Positions 12,702 through 25,381 of a DNA stretch of 64,000 nucleotides are shown here, piece after piece. This DNA is from Balaenoptera acutorostrata (Eukaryota > Chordata > Mammalia > Artiodactyla > Balaenopteridae). The translations under genes and the position numbers were made by a program. Each line of letters opens with the position of its first letter. Position 1 is the first letter of the stretch. The notes under the pieces were generated by a model that did not search any database, had not been told where the DNA came from, and was given only the letters and a program-made list of their open reading frames with translations. The DNA is taken from assembly GCF_949987535.1 (NCBI RefSeq), contig NC_080077.1, forward strand, positions 33,879,389 to 33,943,388, read 5' to 3'.

Positions 12702-12912
12702 CTCCAAAGCAGTCATGTTTTTCTGGTTTTCTGCAGATAAGAGATTAGTTTCTCTGATTTTATCTGTGGCTTCTCTCAACAGGTCCCAAGCATCATCAAC
12801 CTTGCTTTTGTAGTCTGCCAGTTTCTCCCGGAGATCCTTCTCCATTTCTTCATTTTTCCCTCGGGATTCTCCAAACAGCTTCTTCACTTTCTTCAGAAGG
12901 CCTTCTGCAGCT
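12702..12912 (-). CDS. LAMA2: LAMA2 exon: coiled coil
   Basis: The longest exon in the window (211 nt) encodes AAEG, then LLKKVKKLFGESRGKNEEME, KDLREKLADYKSKVDDAWD and LLREATDKIRETNLLSAENQ, ending KNMTALE. The highly charged heptads are typical of laminin domain I/II. NMT is a sequon. The acceptor is 'tttatag' before AGCTGCAG at 12,912. The inner 'gctgcag' AG is rejected because only the outer site restores Val-Ala-Ala-Glu in frame. The donor is GTGAGT below 12,702, phase 0. Gly replaces the Ala I remember in the human AAEALLKK. Confidence 0.96.
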
Positions 12913-13489
12913 CTATAAACACCCCAGCCCAATAAGAGACAATAAGCCCTTGCCACTGCCTCAGGGTTTATTGGTATTAAACAGTGTTACAAAGAAATGC
13001 TAACATTAAAAGTATGGACAAATTAGAAACAATATTTAAGGCAGATTGACTGTGTGCTAAACCAAGTTGAAAACTGATAGCTGAAAAGTGGCAAGAGCAT
13101 TTACAATTAAAACTAAAGAACAAAAAAATCCACACATTTTAAATTGATTAGTAATATAACATTTTCATTTGGAAAGGATCTCGTGTTATTGTCATAATCT
13201 GGCTGATGAAATCAGTTTTATGATTTACTCCACACACCAAAAATAAAATCTACCTGATTAACCATGAGATATTTTCTCTGTTACTTTGAATATAAGATAT
13301 GAATATTGATATGTTTGGTTAGAAACTGTGACTATAGCGCCACGCTGTTGACATGCTAGTATGATATAATTTTGACCTACTTTTCTTTTCCTTTGAACTG
13401 AGTGTTCTGGGAGTTTCCTGGATTCAACTTAATGGTTTTCCTAAAGGGATAATATCTAAGCCCTTCAAGGAAGGCTAAATATTTGAAGA

Positions 13490-13655
13490 ACAGTAGTTCT
13501 CAAACTAAAAGGCATCATAATTCCCTGAAGAACTTGTCAAAACAGATTGCTGGGCCCCATCCCAGAAGTTTCTGATTCAGTAGGTCTAGGGTGGGGCTTG
13601 ATAATTTGTATTTCTAACAAGTTCTCAGGTGTTGCTAATGTTGCTGATTTAGTAT
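13490..13655 (+). repeat. MER5A hAT element
   Basis: 'cagtagttctcaaac' is the left terminal sequence, followed by 'agattgctgggccccatccc', 'tctgattcagtaggtct' and 'ctcaggtgttgctaatg', a good match to MER5A. It sits in the 1.3-kb intron between the 163-nt and 211-nt exons. Confidence 0.85.
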
Positions 13656-14228
13656 ATACTATTTGATTATTAATAACACCATCACTTTGAAGTTAGCTGA
13701 CTATGAATGTAAAAATGTATTTTTTTTATTGAGTGTACGGTCACAGGAATTCATTGGCATTAGTAAAATCACTATCATTAGTCACAACCTCAAATTCCCA
13801 AACTTTATTTCATTGTATTAGGCATGTATTATTTGACAATTCTTCTATTCAGTATTTCCTAAGATGACAAAATGTATAGGATGGCCTGTTAAATTCATAA
13901 CTTTATTTATCCAAAGATATTTTTATTAAAACAAAAACAATTAACAGTTTTAAAGGCCCTAATAATGGAAATTAATAAAGCAAGACCATTAGCCTAACTG
14001 CAGAAGGGACAGCACCTTTAAAAAAAGATCATTTACTTGACTATTTATATAGGTATAAACATGCCTTTGATCTGTTTTAGAGCAAGACAAATCATAACTA
14101 AGTAGATGAAAAATAAATAAAGAACAAAGTATCTCCTACTGATATGTGATGGAAAGTTTAGAAATCTCTAAACAACAATTTGGAAAGCTCAGTTTATCAA
14201 ACGAAAAAGTAGCAGAGCTTCTACTCAC

Positions 14229-14391
14229 ACCAGCTCATCTTCAGCAACTTCCTTTTGTGTGTCTAGATTTTTCCTCCTCAGTGCTGTCATCATCTTATCA
14301 ACTTCATTCTGAAGCTCTTGCAAATTTCTCTCAAAGGCCTTGTCTGGAATTCCTAGAGTTTCATTTAGTTTTACAGCGTTTTCACTTACGG
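14229..14391 (-). CDS. LAMA2: LAMA2 exon: coiled coil
   Basis: The exon encodes AVSENAVK, LNETLGIPDKAFERNLQEL and QNEVDKMMTALRRKNLDTQK, ending EVAEDELV. NET is an N-glycosylation sequon. The acceptor is 'ccctgcag' before CCGTAAG at 14,391. Two donors are possible (CTG|GTGTGA or CTGGT|GTGAGT). The second matches the consensus better and is the only one that joins in frame to the next exon (GT+A = Val). It is 163 nt, with two bases carried at each end. Confidence 0.95.
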
Positions 14392-15529
14392 CTGCAGGGG
14401 GTAAAACAAATTTTGCCAATTAGTAAACTAAATGCCACATGCAAAAATGGCACCCAGCATCTGCTCTTCTCCACCATCTCCAAGAGAAATGTTGTTTGTC
14501 ATGGGTGTTCCTGCTGGGACACAGAGAGGCAGTTGCTATAACGATCCATAACAAACAAGGAAATGTGACATATTTCTTCATATTATATTGCTTTTAGGGG
14601 GACACAGTAACTAAAGCAGTGTTTCTACCCCAAAAGGAAGAAATAAAGTAAACAAATAGCTCAAACCTTCTTCAGGTAAGAGGTAAAAAATGAGACATGT
14701 AGCATAACGCTTGGAAGCTGAAAATGCAAGGTCTGCACTGCTGATAAGACACAATCATATTCAATTTTAAAACCCTGAGTATAGAAACACTATCAGTGAT
14801 GAGATCTCTCAAAACGAACCTGCCCTTGTACTTCCACACAGTTCTGTGTTGATCTGTGTAAAGGAATGAGGAAAGGAGCCCCCATCTATGGACAGGCATT
14901 ATGCATTAGGGCTCACAGATACCTTCCAGCAATAACAGCCATCCTAAGAGTCTGTGTTTATTATGCACTAAATAGGTTTTCAAACTGTGCTCTTTGGAAT
15001 CTTAGGATTCTCCAGGCGCTTCAGGTATTCTACAGATGCTATCTATTCTGCCAAGAATCTGTTTTATAGGTTGGTGTTCTGGGCAAGATTTCATCTGAAA
15101 AAAGAATTCTATGTCAAATAATAGTTTGAAAAATTGGTGAACTGAAACATGTACACAGTTCTACCTTAGTTTTAGACCAACTTTTCCTGAAGTGTGTTCT
15201 ATGGAGCATTAATTTAGCAAGATGAAGAGAGGTGTTTTTCTGAACTCTTTTGTCTTCTGAACCTATGTCTATTATATAATATTACCTATGAAAATCCCCA
15301 GAATAAAGGCTATGGGTTGGCCAAGAGACATTTTCTACCATTCAAAGCTGTATCCTAAGACTTCTTTAAGACCTAAAGAATTTTCAAAACTCATTTCTAT
15401 TCTTGGAGAAACTTTTCTGATTAACACTGGTGGGAGCTGTTCCAAGGGTCGTATGAACAGAGCTCCTGAGAAAAGTGCACACAGTTAGGCAAAGTAGACC
15501 AGCCATGGGGATGTGGCATGGTGGGTTAG

Positions 15530-15715
15530 TACAGTGGTTCTGAAATGTGTTCCCCAAATTAGCAACATCAGATCACCTGGGAACTTGTTAGAAATATATA
15601 TTCTCAGGTCCCATCACAGACCTATTGAGTCAAAAAGTCTGGGGTGTGGACCAGCAATTTGTGTTTTTAACAAGCCCTCCAGGATCTTCTGATGCACCTA
15701 GAGTTTGAGAATATT
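15530..15715 (+). repeat. MER5A hAT element
   Basis: 'cagtggttctgaaatgtg', 'cacctgggaacttgttagaa', 'aacaagccctccaggatctt' and 'gatgcacctagagtttgaga' follow MER5A closely and cover nearly the full length. Confidence 0.88.
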
Positions 15716-15774
15716 GGGTTGGTAGAAGAAATTAAGTTTCAATCTCTAATTCTACCCTTTCAAAAATGCATCTT

Positions 15775-16085
15775 TCTAATTCTTTTTTTTAAATTAATTA
15801 ATTAATTAATTTATGGCTGTGTTGGGTCTTCGTTTCTATGCGAGGGCTTTCTCTAGTTGTGGCAAGCGGGGGCCACTCTTCATTGCGATGCGCAGGCCTC
15901 TCATTATCGCGGCCTCTCTTGTTGCGGAGCACAGGCTCCAGACACGCAGGCTCAGTAATTGTGGCTCACGGGCCTAGTTGCTCCGCGGCATGTGGGATCT
16001 TCCCAGACCAGGGCTCGAACCCGTGTCCCCTGCATTGGGATTCTCAACCACTGCGCCACCAGGGAAGCCCCTCTAATTCTTTTTT
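15775..16085 (-). mobile_element. CHR-2-like SINE with target-site duplication
   Basis: The tail (ttaa repeats) is at low coordinate and the head 'ccaccagggaagccc' at 16,071. The flanking duplication is tctaattctttttt at 15,775-15,788 and 16,072-16,085 (14 bp, perfect). A short deletion in the head removes the usual 'gcaggcgg' segment. It is in sense with LAMA2. Confidence 0.9.
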
Positions 16086-16099
16086 AATGATAAATGTCT

Positions 16100-19000
16100 T
16101 TGCTTAGAAAATTGCTGCAGTCAACTTGTTATTTCTGATAGCCATAGTTTAATCTGCAGAACAATCTAAATCAGGTCTTTTAAAGAACAAATATGGCCAT
16201 TCTTAGCCCTGTGGTAGAAATTATTGCTCAGGTGCTATTCTTAGAAGTAGGTGAGGGTGCCTACTTTCTGGCTGACTACTTCATAGTCATCCCTTGACAT
16301 ATACCAAAGAACCTTCTTAAGATTCCACCACTATGATTAGTGAGATATCACCTAGGCCATGTCATTCTTGCTAAGGAAACATGGTGACCATGGGCCATTG
16401 ATTGGAAAGCTCCTTGGTCCAGCAGACTATGGGGAAGCCATGCTAGAATGTTAATGATTAAATGTAAGAAGGTTTCTACTTTTTAGATTTCAAGAAAGGT
16501 AGTAGTAGATTTGACTCTACTGATGATACAGCCCCATCCTTTGGTCTGAGTGCATGCCTATCTGTACAGCTGCTTTTAACAAATTGTAGCATGTAAGTAA
16601 CCAATGACATCATTTGTCTTCACATTTTTTTTTAAATGAAAGGGATAAGCCCCACTTTCCAACCTGACAAAGCTGTATGTTTTTTCATTATTAAATGAAT
16701 ACATAAATGAACTTCGCTTAAAGACGTTTTTGGAAATTTGATGGAATTTAGGTCCTGGGCCTCGGTGGTATTGAGGAAGGAAGGAATGTGAGATGCAGCC
16801 TCACTATTTCTTTTGTGGTCTAATCTCACAGCTAAATTTCTACAGAGAAGAATTTGGTGGAAAAAGAATGATGGCGTGAGAAAAGGAAAAGATGGATTGC
16901 ATCATTTCTTTTAAATTAAAGCAATATGTAAGCAACCAGAAGAAATTATTAGGGTACACAAAAACTGCTTTAGCAAAATGATGCTATATTAAGGAAGCAG
17001 CATTATTTTAATAGAAGAGGTCTGATTGCTCCTTTGCTTCGATACATGGAATTTGGAACTTCTCTGAGTACTTTTAAACTAAAGATAAATGTGTTATGTA
17101 GTCTACTATCCCAAGATATACACTATCACTTCAGTATGTTTTCAACAGTATTAAAAATACTTGCAACATAAACACATCTTTTAAATTTAATTATCTTTTC
17201 TTTCTAACTTATTACAAAGGGAATTTAAAGTCATTTAAAAATATCTTTAAAACAAGATAAAATAAATATAAAGGAAATGGGGCAAAGATAAAAAAAATTA
17301 ATGTAAATCAGGCGAAGAGTTACTAGACAGACAGGCATGCTGTAATGTCCAGGGCAGTGGATCCTAAATCTAGTGTTAACTATCTCAGTAGCCAACGCAT
17401 CAGGATAAAAAGGAGTATTTTAAGAGGTATACAGTATGTATAACATACAAACTAAATAAATAAATTCCTCAGGAGAAGCAAAGCTGTTTTTCATGCTGAA
17501 CCTGAGAAAAATATCCTATAACGGGTAAATTTATCATGAATGACTAATACTATTGTGACCTGAAGAACAGGAAAGAAGGGTGTCCAGCATTTCTTAAGTC
17601 CTATTATATATCAGAACATATGCTAATGGGCTTATATACATTCACTCATTAATTCTAATAGTGTGTGGAATAAAATGTAGTTTATTCATGATCGAATCAG
17701 GAGTCATAGCACAATAGACTTTATAAAATTATAGTGAGATAAGAACGCCTTAGATTAATAGAAGTTGATTTCTATATAGCGGCTATGACTTATAATGGAA
17801 TATACTAAGAGTAAGGTATTTCATCTATCTAAAAAGTAAACTGAAATAGACAAATGCCAGGCTGAAGCATGCACTTTTCCCACAGCAATTTATTACCACT
17901 AATAAAAATAAAAACACTGATGATTATCCACCATTATTATAGTTTCGAGAGGGGAAAAAAAAGCATAGGTATGTTGTATAACTCAAAGTTTTTAGTGAGT
18001 TTTCTTTTTTTAAAAAAATCCCCTAGACATCCAAGCCTTGTTATATATATGTAAGCCCTTTACGATTTAACTCTGGCATATTCAAATTTGAATTTTCATG
18101 AAATTTTAATAGTTAGATTAATTCTGTCAAAGTTCTTTTACAAAGAGCTGTGGTTACCATTTTTATTATCATTTACGTTAGTACCTGGTGGAAGAAGAGA
18201 GTAGTATTCACATTGTCCTCGGGTATAGGATCACAGCTATCCACGTGGCACTTCACACGAATTAGAAAAAGGTGCCCCATTTGGACAGACACGGCCAGAC
18301 CACCTGACTGATATACAATGTAGGAAATGGGAGACACCTTTGATGACATAAGCCCTTTCTTTGATTGATAGATTGTGGATGGTGAGCCAAGCCTGGGTTA
18401 AATATCATCTCCACTCTGCCCCCTGCTGGTGCCTTTGTGGCACGCACAAAGATGTAGATAAAGTAGGCAGTGCTGGTACTGGAGTCTATCGGAAACGTGT
18501 ATTAGGATTTATTCTTATGTAGCAACGTTTGATTGAAATGATCAAGATTAGTTCCTAGGATAGGCTGCTGGGTGTTAGTGTTTGAGACTGAGTTGGAAGG
18601 AAAAGGAAAGTCCCTGGAGTACTGACTAATGTCTTAAAGGATCCAGGTAGAGTGAATCTGCTCTATCTGCAACGGGATTTTTTTGGTGGGAGGAAGGGAG
18701 GGTGGACACTTTCAAATAATATTACTGGAAAAAAAAAACAGGGAAAGGACGACAACTTCATCTAGCAGAGGAGAAACCACAACGAATTAACTGAGATTTT
18801 TTTGGTAGGAGTAACTTCTGTTTTGGATCCTGACATGTCTTGCCTGAGATTATGCCTCAGATTAAAACTCTGTTGTTTCTTGCTGTGGAGAATCTTTGGA
18901 AGTTTCTGTCTCTTCTTGGCCAGTGATTCCTAAGACTGACCTGTCAGGATATGCCTTGAAGGTTCTCACGTCCTGATTTATTTGGCTATATTAGAAAGCA

Positions 19001-19843
19001 AAGTATCTAAAATGTATAACATCATAGAGCAATAAAAATGTTTTATTTTTAAAGCAAAAAGAAAACATTTTTTCCTATTTTCTCAACACGCATGCATGCT
19101 TATTATATATTAGTAGATATTTAAGAACTAATGTTTTGTTGTTGTTGTTGTTTTGTTTTTTGAGGGTTTTTTTTTTCTTTTTTCTTTTTGCATTATCTGT
19201 TTTCTTTGAGTTTCTTAATCTGGGCTTTTGCCTAAAAATGGCTTCCACTTTGATTCTCAAATCAGATTGGCAGATGCCAAGAACTAACTCCTTGAGAATT
19301 GTGGACTAAATGCAGTAGAGCTTCTGGTAAGGTAGCACATCCAAATCCCAAGCAACAGATGTTCATTAAAAACCGGTACCAAGTATTTAAAAGCCATTTT
19401 GAGAAATTAAAGTGCTGCTTTAAGGTACTGAGCAGAATGATAAAATTAACTTTTTTTAAAAAAAATTAAGGATCTTTTAAATAGTTCTGAATACAAAAAC
19501 AGCACCATAGCAGAGGATAAGTTGCCCATTAACTAATTTAATCATATTTGATCACAATAGCCATTCCTCAAGGATCAGAGCATTCATAAAGGAATGCATT
19601 CAATTTACTGCTATTTTGTACTCATAATTCCTAATTCACTGACTTCTGTCACAAATTTAACACTGTAGGCTGTAGATTATCAGTTGATAATGCCCTTGAA
19701 TATCTTGATCAAAAAACTTTTTAAAAATCCAACCCTCAAATTTAGAAATGTCATCTCTTACTAGAGAAATCCCAGTCCTGTGCAACCCTTTTTTTCTTTT
19801 CCTGTTAGGAGAAATAATGATTAAATTGTGACTTTTCTAATAC
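16100..19843. other. LAMA2 intron, mostly unique sequence
   Basis: Mostly AT-rich unassigned sequence. The only element I single out is the CTCF-like motif near 18,416. An oligo-T and (tgt)n tract lies at about 19,135-19,190. No exon-like sequence with matched splice sites was seen. Confidence 0.5.
18416..18429 (-). promoter_or_regulatory. CTCF-type motif (full consensus match)
   Basis: On the minus strand the sequence reads CCAGCAGGGGGCAG, which fits all 14 positions of the classic CTCF core (CCASYAGRKGGCRS). It lies in intron sequence that shows no repeat signature. Occupancy cannot be judged from sequence. Confidence 0.55.
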
Positions 19844-19955
19844 CTTCTGCATGCTGGGCCAGGTCCTTAATGAATTCTCCTAAGGAGTCTGCTCTCGTGT
19901 TGGTCCTCTCTGCATCCTGCCCAGTTTGCTCGCCATCTGCTGTCACTTTGGTAGC
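19844..19955 (-). CDS. LAMA2: LAMA2 exon: coiled coil, domain II
   Basis: The exon encodes ATKVTADGEQTGQDAERTN, then TRADSLGEFIKDLAQHAE, an acidic and polar coiled-coil segment. The acceptor is 'cattag' before GCTACC at 19,955, and the donor is GTATTAG below 19,844. Length is 112 nt, starting in phase 0 and leaving G, which pairs with CC of the next exon to give Ala. I remember R-D in human where this copy reads Q-H (LAQHAE), and a Lys where it has Asp (TRADS). Both are conservative for a coiled coil. Confidence 0.95.
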
Positions 19956-22019
19956 CTAATGAAGCAAATTCGGGAAAAGCATAATTAATAGAGATGATGA
20001 AGCTACAGCTAGATAAGCTCTCACCGGCTGCATCTTCTTTCAAATATTACTTTGAGCCAAAGGAAATTGATGAATTATTGATCAGATGTACTGGAAAGGA
20101 CGCCCCGTGCTCAAATATACAATCAAACTTCATTACTTCTTCCATTAAATGGAAATCAGAGAGCTGTATTTGGTCTTTTTAAAACCCTCGTTGTACGCAG
20201 TGGCACAGAAGAAGCCATAAAGCAGAATTATTTTTGAAATATTTTTAAGGTACTATTGCCAAAAGTCTTTAATGGATTCTTCAGCCTGCACATGTTGCAG
20301 TTTTGCCCATATTTTATTTACTGAAAAAGTGTGGAGTGTAGCAATGATCTCTCGAAAGAGGCACAGACAACCTGTCTCAATCAGCTTGATCCTATAGATT
20401 CCATTTAGATCAATACATTAATTAAAGAAACAAAGAAAGGGAATGCTTAGCTACTAAGTAGTAAATGCTTGTTTTATAACACTGTAAAGATCTAGTAAAA
20501 TGTTAAAGAAGAATAAATGTTAACTTTCCCCATATGACATCACCAAAAAAGATTCCAGTAACCACAGGACCATATATTACTGTCAACAGAATAGAACAGA
20601 ACTCTACAACAGCCCCACCTCCCAAAGATCATCCTCATATTGTTTCACCCTTATTCACATTGAAAATATCATTTGACACAATGGAATCCATTTAATGTGT
20701 TCATAGTTAAGATATATCATATGTAATCAAATGGCATGTGTAACATTATAAGTTTCAGATACTACAAGGCTTAGAGCACCTTGTAATAGGTTTATACTTC
20801 GTTTTTTAATGTGTATGCATATGCTAATAAATATGATTTCCTTTTCTAAAAAATAGGGATAATCTAACTACAGAAAATGAATCAAAGAATCACAAACTGC
20901 CTCAATACAATTTAAATAAAGGTTCAAGCTGGCAGAGTATTAATACTCCACAATCTTGTACCAGAGTGCTTGCATTTTAGATATGCCCAGAGAACCTAAA
21001 TTGTTTTATACATAAACAGATTTTAAATAGAACTAAATGTCTAGCCAGCACAGAACATGGTAGGAGGTGCTGCAGGAATTATAGTGCATTTTATGATTTC
21101 CCAGGGGGCAATAAGAGGTTTAATTCATAAAAGTTTTCAAGGTTTTAAATAAAAGGTAGAACATAAAGTCCAACCATTATCATCTAATTTCTCAACCTTC
21201 AAATGTTATCACCACAAATAAAAGAAAGGAAAAGAATCCAATGGAAGTTTAAAAAATTCCTCTTTATAGTTTCAGTATATATACAAAATGATTTGGTGTG
21301 TGTTAATCAATATATTAGAATGCTCTGGATTAACTCTTCCAAAACATTAATATTGGAATTATTTTCACTTTTAAATTCGAGGTCCAGTTGGGTCAAGAAA
21401 CTCTTTACACATACACACCACACAAATGTATGCTCACATAATTTTTATAATGTTGCTTTTGAATTACCAAGGTCAGCTGCTTAAGATGTTGGTCATCTAA
21501 ACTGCTTTAGATGTTTGTCTAGTCTGGATTTTACTGTGCTCTATAATATCTCTACTATTTTCACATATCACAGAATAATATAAGGGATTTGATCTACATT
21601 ATTATCATCTTTCAATATCTTAAGAATTAATATACCACCAGCACTAGTATCACTTACTATACAGAAAATATACATTATAATTTGAACTAAAATTTATTTC
21701 TTGCTTCATCAGTATCTTATTTACATTACTAAAAGGTAATAATTCCCATAAATACTCATACATTCGAGCTTTCCAACTCTTGTATGCTCAAAGCATCTAA
21801 TTTCTTGAAAATAAATGTATACTGATACACTCTCCTTTTAAAATTCTGGATGATCAAGATAATAGTCATTGCCTTGACTTCTACTTATCAAATTAATTTA
21901 TACAAAAATGTGTAAGAGTCATTGTTAACACACTCAGTACCAATAACATGAGTACTCCAATATTAAGATGTGAAGAATTCTACATGACCCATGATAAGAA
22001 ATAAGTCAAAAATGTTATA

Positions 22020-22440
22020 ATGAAGACCCTATGCAATCAGCTTCCCTGGCTTCCTTTTATATGTAATATGCCAATCTCTTCCCTTCTTAGGGTCTTCTCA
22101 TATTCTGTTGTCTTTGCCTTGAATGAGCTTCTGCTCAACACTTTAGTGGTTGGATCTTTGTCATCCATCAGCTTTCAGTTTAATAAGTTATCTCTTCTTG
22201 GTGTGGCCATCCCCAGGGCACCTATCTAGGTTTCTCAACTTCCTGCAGAAGAATATTTCCTTCATAGTTCCATGCATTTTAGAATTACTATTTACGTGTT
22301 GGCATACCTACGTAACGGCTACCTGACTAAAAAGTAAGCTCTAAGAGGACAAAAACTTGGTCTGTTTGCTCATCACTTTATATCCAGCTTCTAGTATGAT
22401 GTCTCACTTACAGCAAATATTGAATGAATGTTGTTAAATA
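22020..22440 (+). repeat. L2 LINE 3' fragment
   Basis: The L2 order is visible: 'gtctttgccttgaatgagct', 'taagctctaagaggacaaaaacttg' and 'cagcaaatattgaatgaatg' at the 3' end. Confidence 0.75.
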
Positions 22441-22544
22441 TATGACTAAACAATTTCCTAACTAATCTTGTCAACATTATTGCCATTCTTATTGCTTACT
22501 TATTGCCTACCTTTCCAGGAACATTCCCAGAAAAAGCTTTGTTC

Positions 22545-22870
22545 ATACTATTGCTCCCTAACTCCTCTCCAATTATCCAAAATAAAATCAGCCCCCAAGA
22601 TGATTCGCTTCCAACTTCACCTTCTCTGTGAAGGCATCCCCAATGATTTTGCCCCATACGCTCCTTTCTTAGATTTTCAAAAACAACTATCATTACCACT
22701 ATTCGTGACTGTTGTGGGTAATTATTTTTTTAGGTGTTTCGTCATATCTATTGAATTGCAATCCTTGGGGGCTAGGGTTATGTCTTATCTCTTTTTTATT
22801 CCTCCGAGTGCCAGGCACAGTGCCTGGCAAACTGTAGGGGGTCAAGGATGTTGGGTGATTGACTGATGTA
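22545..22870 (+). repeat. L2 LINE 3' fragment
   Basis: A second L2 copy with 'gaaggcatccccaatgattt', 'gccaggcacagtgcctggca' and a terminal 'tgggtgattgactg'. It is adjacent to the previous copy. Confidence 0.75.
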
Positions 22871-23479
22871 ATAATAATCCAACAAACTATCCCTTTGAAG
22901 TTCTAAAGCCTGTGGGAGAAAGAAAAATCTCTTTCCATATGCCTTTCTGATACCGTTCAAACTGGCCATTATGCCTGGTGTTTCGCTTACCAGTGAATGT
23001 GGATGGCTGGGCATTTTTTCTGGACATTTTTCAGAGCCTTATAGGAAGCTGCTGCTGAAGGGCTACACCTGAGTGCTTAGGAGGAGAGCAGACCTGAGCG
23101 CCTCTGGTCCCAACCACGCTGCATTCTAGTCACTGGCCTTCTGGTAATTCAAAACTAGCCTGCGATTGCACACCAAATACCACGCTGGTGGGGGTGAGTG
23201 GAGGTAGGGGCTGGGGGTGGGCAGAAATCTTTATGGCCAGCACAGTACTTACTAAGGGAGAAGATAGCCTTCCTTCTGCACAGACAAAAAGTGCTTCTTC
23301 TCTTGGCTGCACTCCAGGAGAGGAGGAGATGTGAGATTCCTGGACCAAAAGGCATTGACTTATGATATTAGCACTCTAAGAAGCGGGTTACACTGTCAGG
23401 CTCAGCTGTACCCCAGACTGATATGCGTGTTCAGAGGGCTGACAATACTCTTGTGTTTCGTTTACTCTTCCTGCCTTTA

Positions 23480-23625
23480 GAGATACATAGAGGGCATGAT
23501 CCCTATTTTCACACTGGTGAGGATGAAGGTATGAAGAGGTTAAGTGACTTACCTGAACTCACACATATAGGAAATAGGGGACAAGACACAAATTTTCTGT
23601 CTCACAGCCTTGTATGCTGTCTGTA
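23480..23625 (+). repeat. MIR SINE remnant
   Basis: 'cctattttcacactggtgaggatgaagg' and 'gaagaggttaagtgacttacctgaactcacac' follow the MIR core order. Confidence 0.75.
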
Positions 23626-23811
23626 TTAAACATTAACTTATGTTTGGCTAACATTCAGGAGGACTAGGAAGATACTTGAAAAAGTTAAGCATTCTGGGTG
23701 GGAGGAGGGACATGGCTCCAGCTTTTATGTATTTTAAGTGCATAAGCTTTAGGTTTTAGTAAACATATTTAAAAATCCATATCAGAACATCATATAGATA
23801 CATTAAAAAAA

Positions 23812-23962
23812 AATCATGTCTCGGGACTTCCCTGGTGGTCCAGTGGTTAAGACTCTGCCTTCCAATGCAGGGGGTGCAGGTTTGATCCCTGGTCAGGGAA
23901 CTAGGATCCCACATGCTGTGCGGCATGGTAAAAAAAAAAAAAAAAAAAAAAAATCCTGTCTC
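23812..23962 (+). mobile_element. CHR-1-like SINE with target-site duplication
   Basis: A short tRNA-derived SINE, 'gggacttccctggtggtcc' to 'gtgcggcatggt', with an A-tail of more than 20. The duplication is aatcatgtctc (23,812-23,822) and aatcctgtctc (23,952-23,962). Box A/B-like words ('gtggttaagactctg', 'ggtttgatccctgg') reflect the tRNA origin. It is not a functional tRNA. Confidence 0.92.
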
Positions 23963-25043
23963 ATTACACAGTAATGAAGTTGAAGAATCACCTTGTCAAA
24001 ACCACCCAGGAGAGACTCCATAAAGGAAGGCAATTACAAATACACTATCACCTATGGGGAGTGGTAATAGATTGTAAAAAGCGAAATTTACAAAACTCAG
24101 TTTCATCCAGGACAGGCTATTGATAATGTTACAGATGAAGGCTAAATAGTACATGATAGGAGCTGTCTGCCTGATTCAGTTTGGCTCTTCTTGTATTTTA
24201 TTAAATTGCCATCCCCATCCCTTAGTCAGCTTCCTTCTAACTCACTATTATCTTGTCCTTTGAGTATTTGACAAATGTCTTCTCATTTATCCTAATATGT
24301 TGTACAATCTTCCTTTCATTCTCTATCTTAGATTTTCTTATTTTTACTTTCTCTTACCTCTGTTCTACATATTTCCAGTGTTCCTTTGTAAATGATAGCT
24401 CACACACTGCTTTGCATGTATCTCTCTTACCTTTGATTATCTTTTTTTACATTCAAGTTCACTCAACTAGGTATTTTTTCCTTTTATTTTCTTTGTGGGT
24501 TTTTTTTTTTTGAGTATTTATATCTAGGCAGCACGCATTACCATTAGGCACACATTCATTTACTTCTGAACAATGTAGCTGTTACTTTCTTACTTTAGCT
24601 CAAGCAGTTCTCACTGTGCCTCTTGAAATCTGCACAAAATTTTCTTGGTTGGATATTACTAGTGTGTTTCATTTTCCGCCTTCTTTATGTTAAAACTAGA
24701 ATCTAATGGAGCAAATCTAACTACTGAGTAGACAACATTGCTTAGATGCCATCCACCTTTGCATTTGCAGAGGTTTTCTGCTAAATTTAAATTTGAGATC
24801 TAATCATTTACATGATATTCTTTAGGGTCATCTTCAAACACTACCGGTTCTATATATTTTTGAAGTACTAGGGTCAGTGAAGTACTAGGACAAGCTACTA
24901 GGACAGACAGCACACAAGGAGAGAGACAATCAACTGACCCTGGGGAATGATAATAAGTCAGTTCTATGTGAAATTTCTCCTTAAATATTTCAGGGGTCAG
25001 TTTTGAAAGTTCCAAATAAACAAGCGTGATTTGTTATACATTA

Positions 25044-25381
25044 TCTCTCTCTCTTTTTTAAAAATTTTATTTTATTTACTTATTTTTTATACAGCAACTT
25101 ATTATCTATTCTATACATATTAGTGTATACATGTCAATCCCAATCTCCCAATTCATCCCACCACCACCACCACCTCCACTTTCCCCCCTTGGTGTCCATA
25201 CGTTTGTCCTCTACATCTGTGTGTCTATTTCTGCCTTGCAAAACAGTTCATCTGTACCATTTTTCTAGATTCCACATATATGCGTTAATATACGATATTT
25301 ATTTTTCTCTTTCTGACTTACTTCACTCTGTATGACAGTCTCTAGGTCTATCCACGTCTCTACAAATTCTCTCTCTCTTTT
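25044..25381 (-). mobile_element. 5'-truncated L1 3' end with target-site duplication
   Basis: This is the reverse complement of the same L1 3' region seen at 1-495 ('gacttacttcactctgtatgacagtc' is the complement of its start). The flanks are tctctctctctttt at 25,044-25,057 and 25,368-25,381. It is a young-looking insertion in sense with LAMA2. Confidence 0.88.

Noticed and set aside
12898..12906. Inner acceptor AG (gagctgcag) for the 211-nt exon
   Set aside because: Using it gives a frameshift against the preceding exon. The outer 'tttatag' site restores Val-Ala-Ala-Glu.
14146..14541. 131-codon plus-strand ORF
   Set aside because: It is the antisense shadow of the LAMA2 exon at 14,229-14,391.
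18240..18440. Possible extra LAMA2 exon near the CTCF motif
   Set aside because: No frame-compatible pair of splice sites is seen, and the flanking exons already join in frame.
22468..22866. 132-codon plus-strand ORF
   Set aside because: It coincides with an L2 3' end and has no recognisable domain.
23823..23905. Possible tRNA gene
   Set aside because: Box A/B-like words come from the tRNA-derived head of a CHR-1 SINE. No full cloverleaf is present and an A-tail and target-site duplication surround it.
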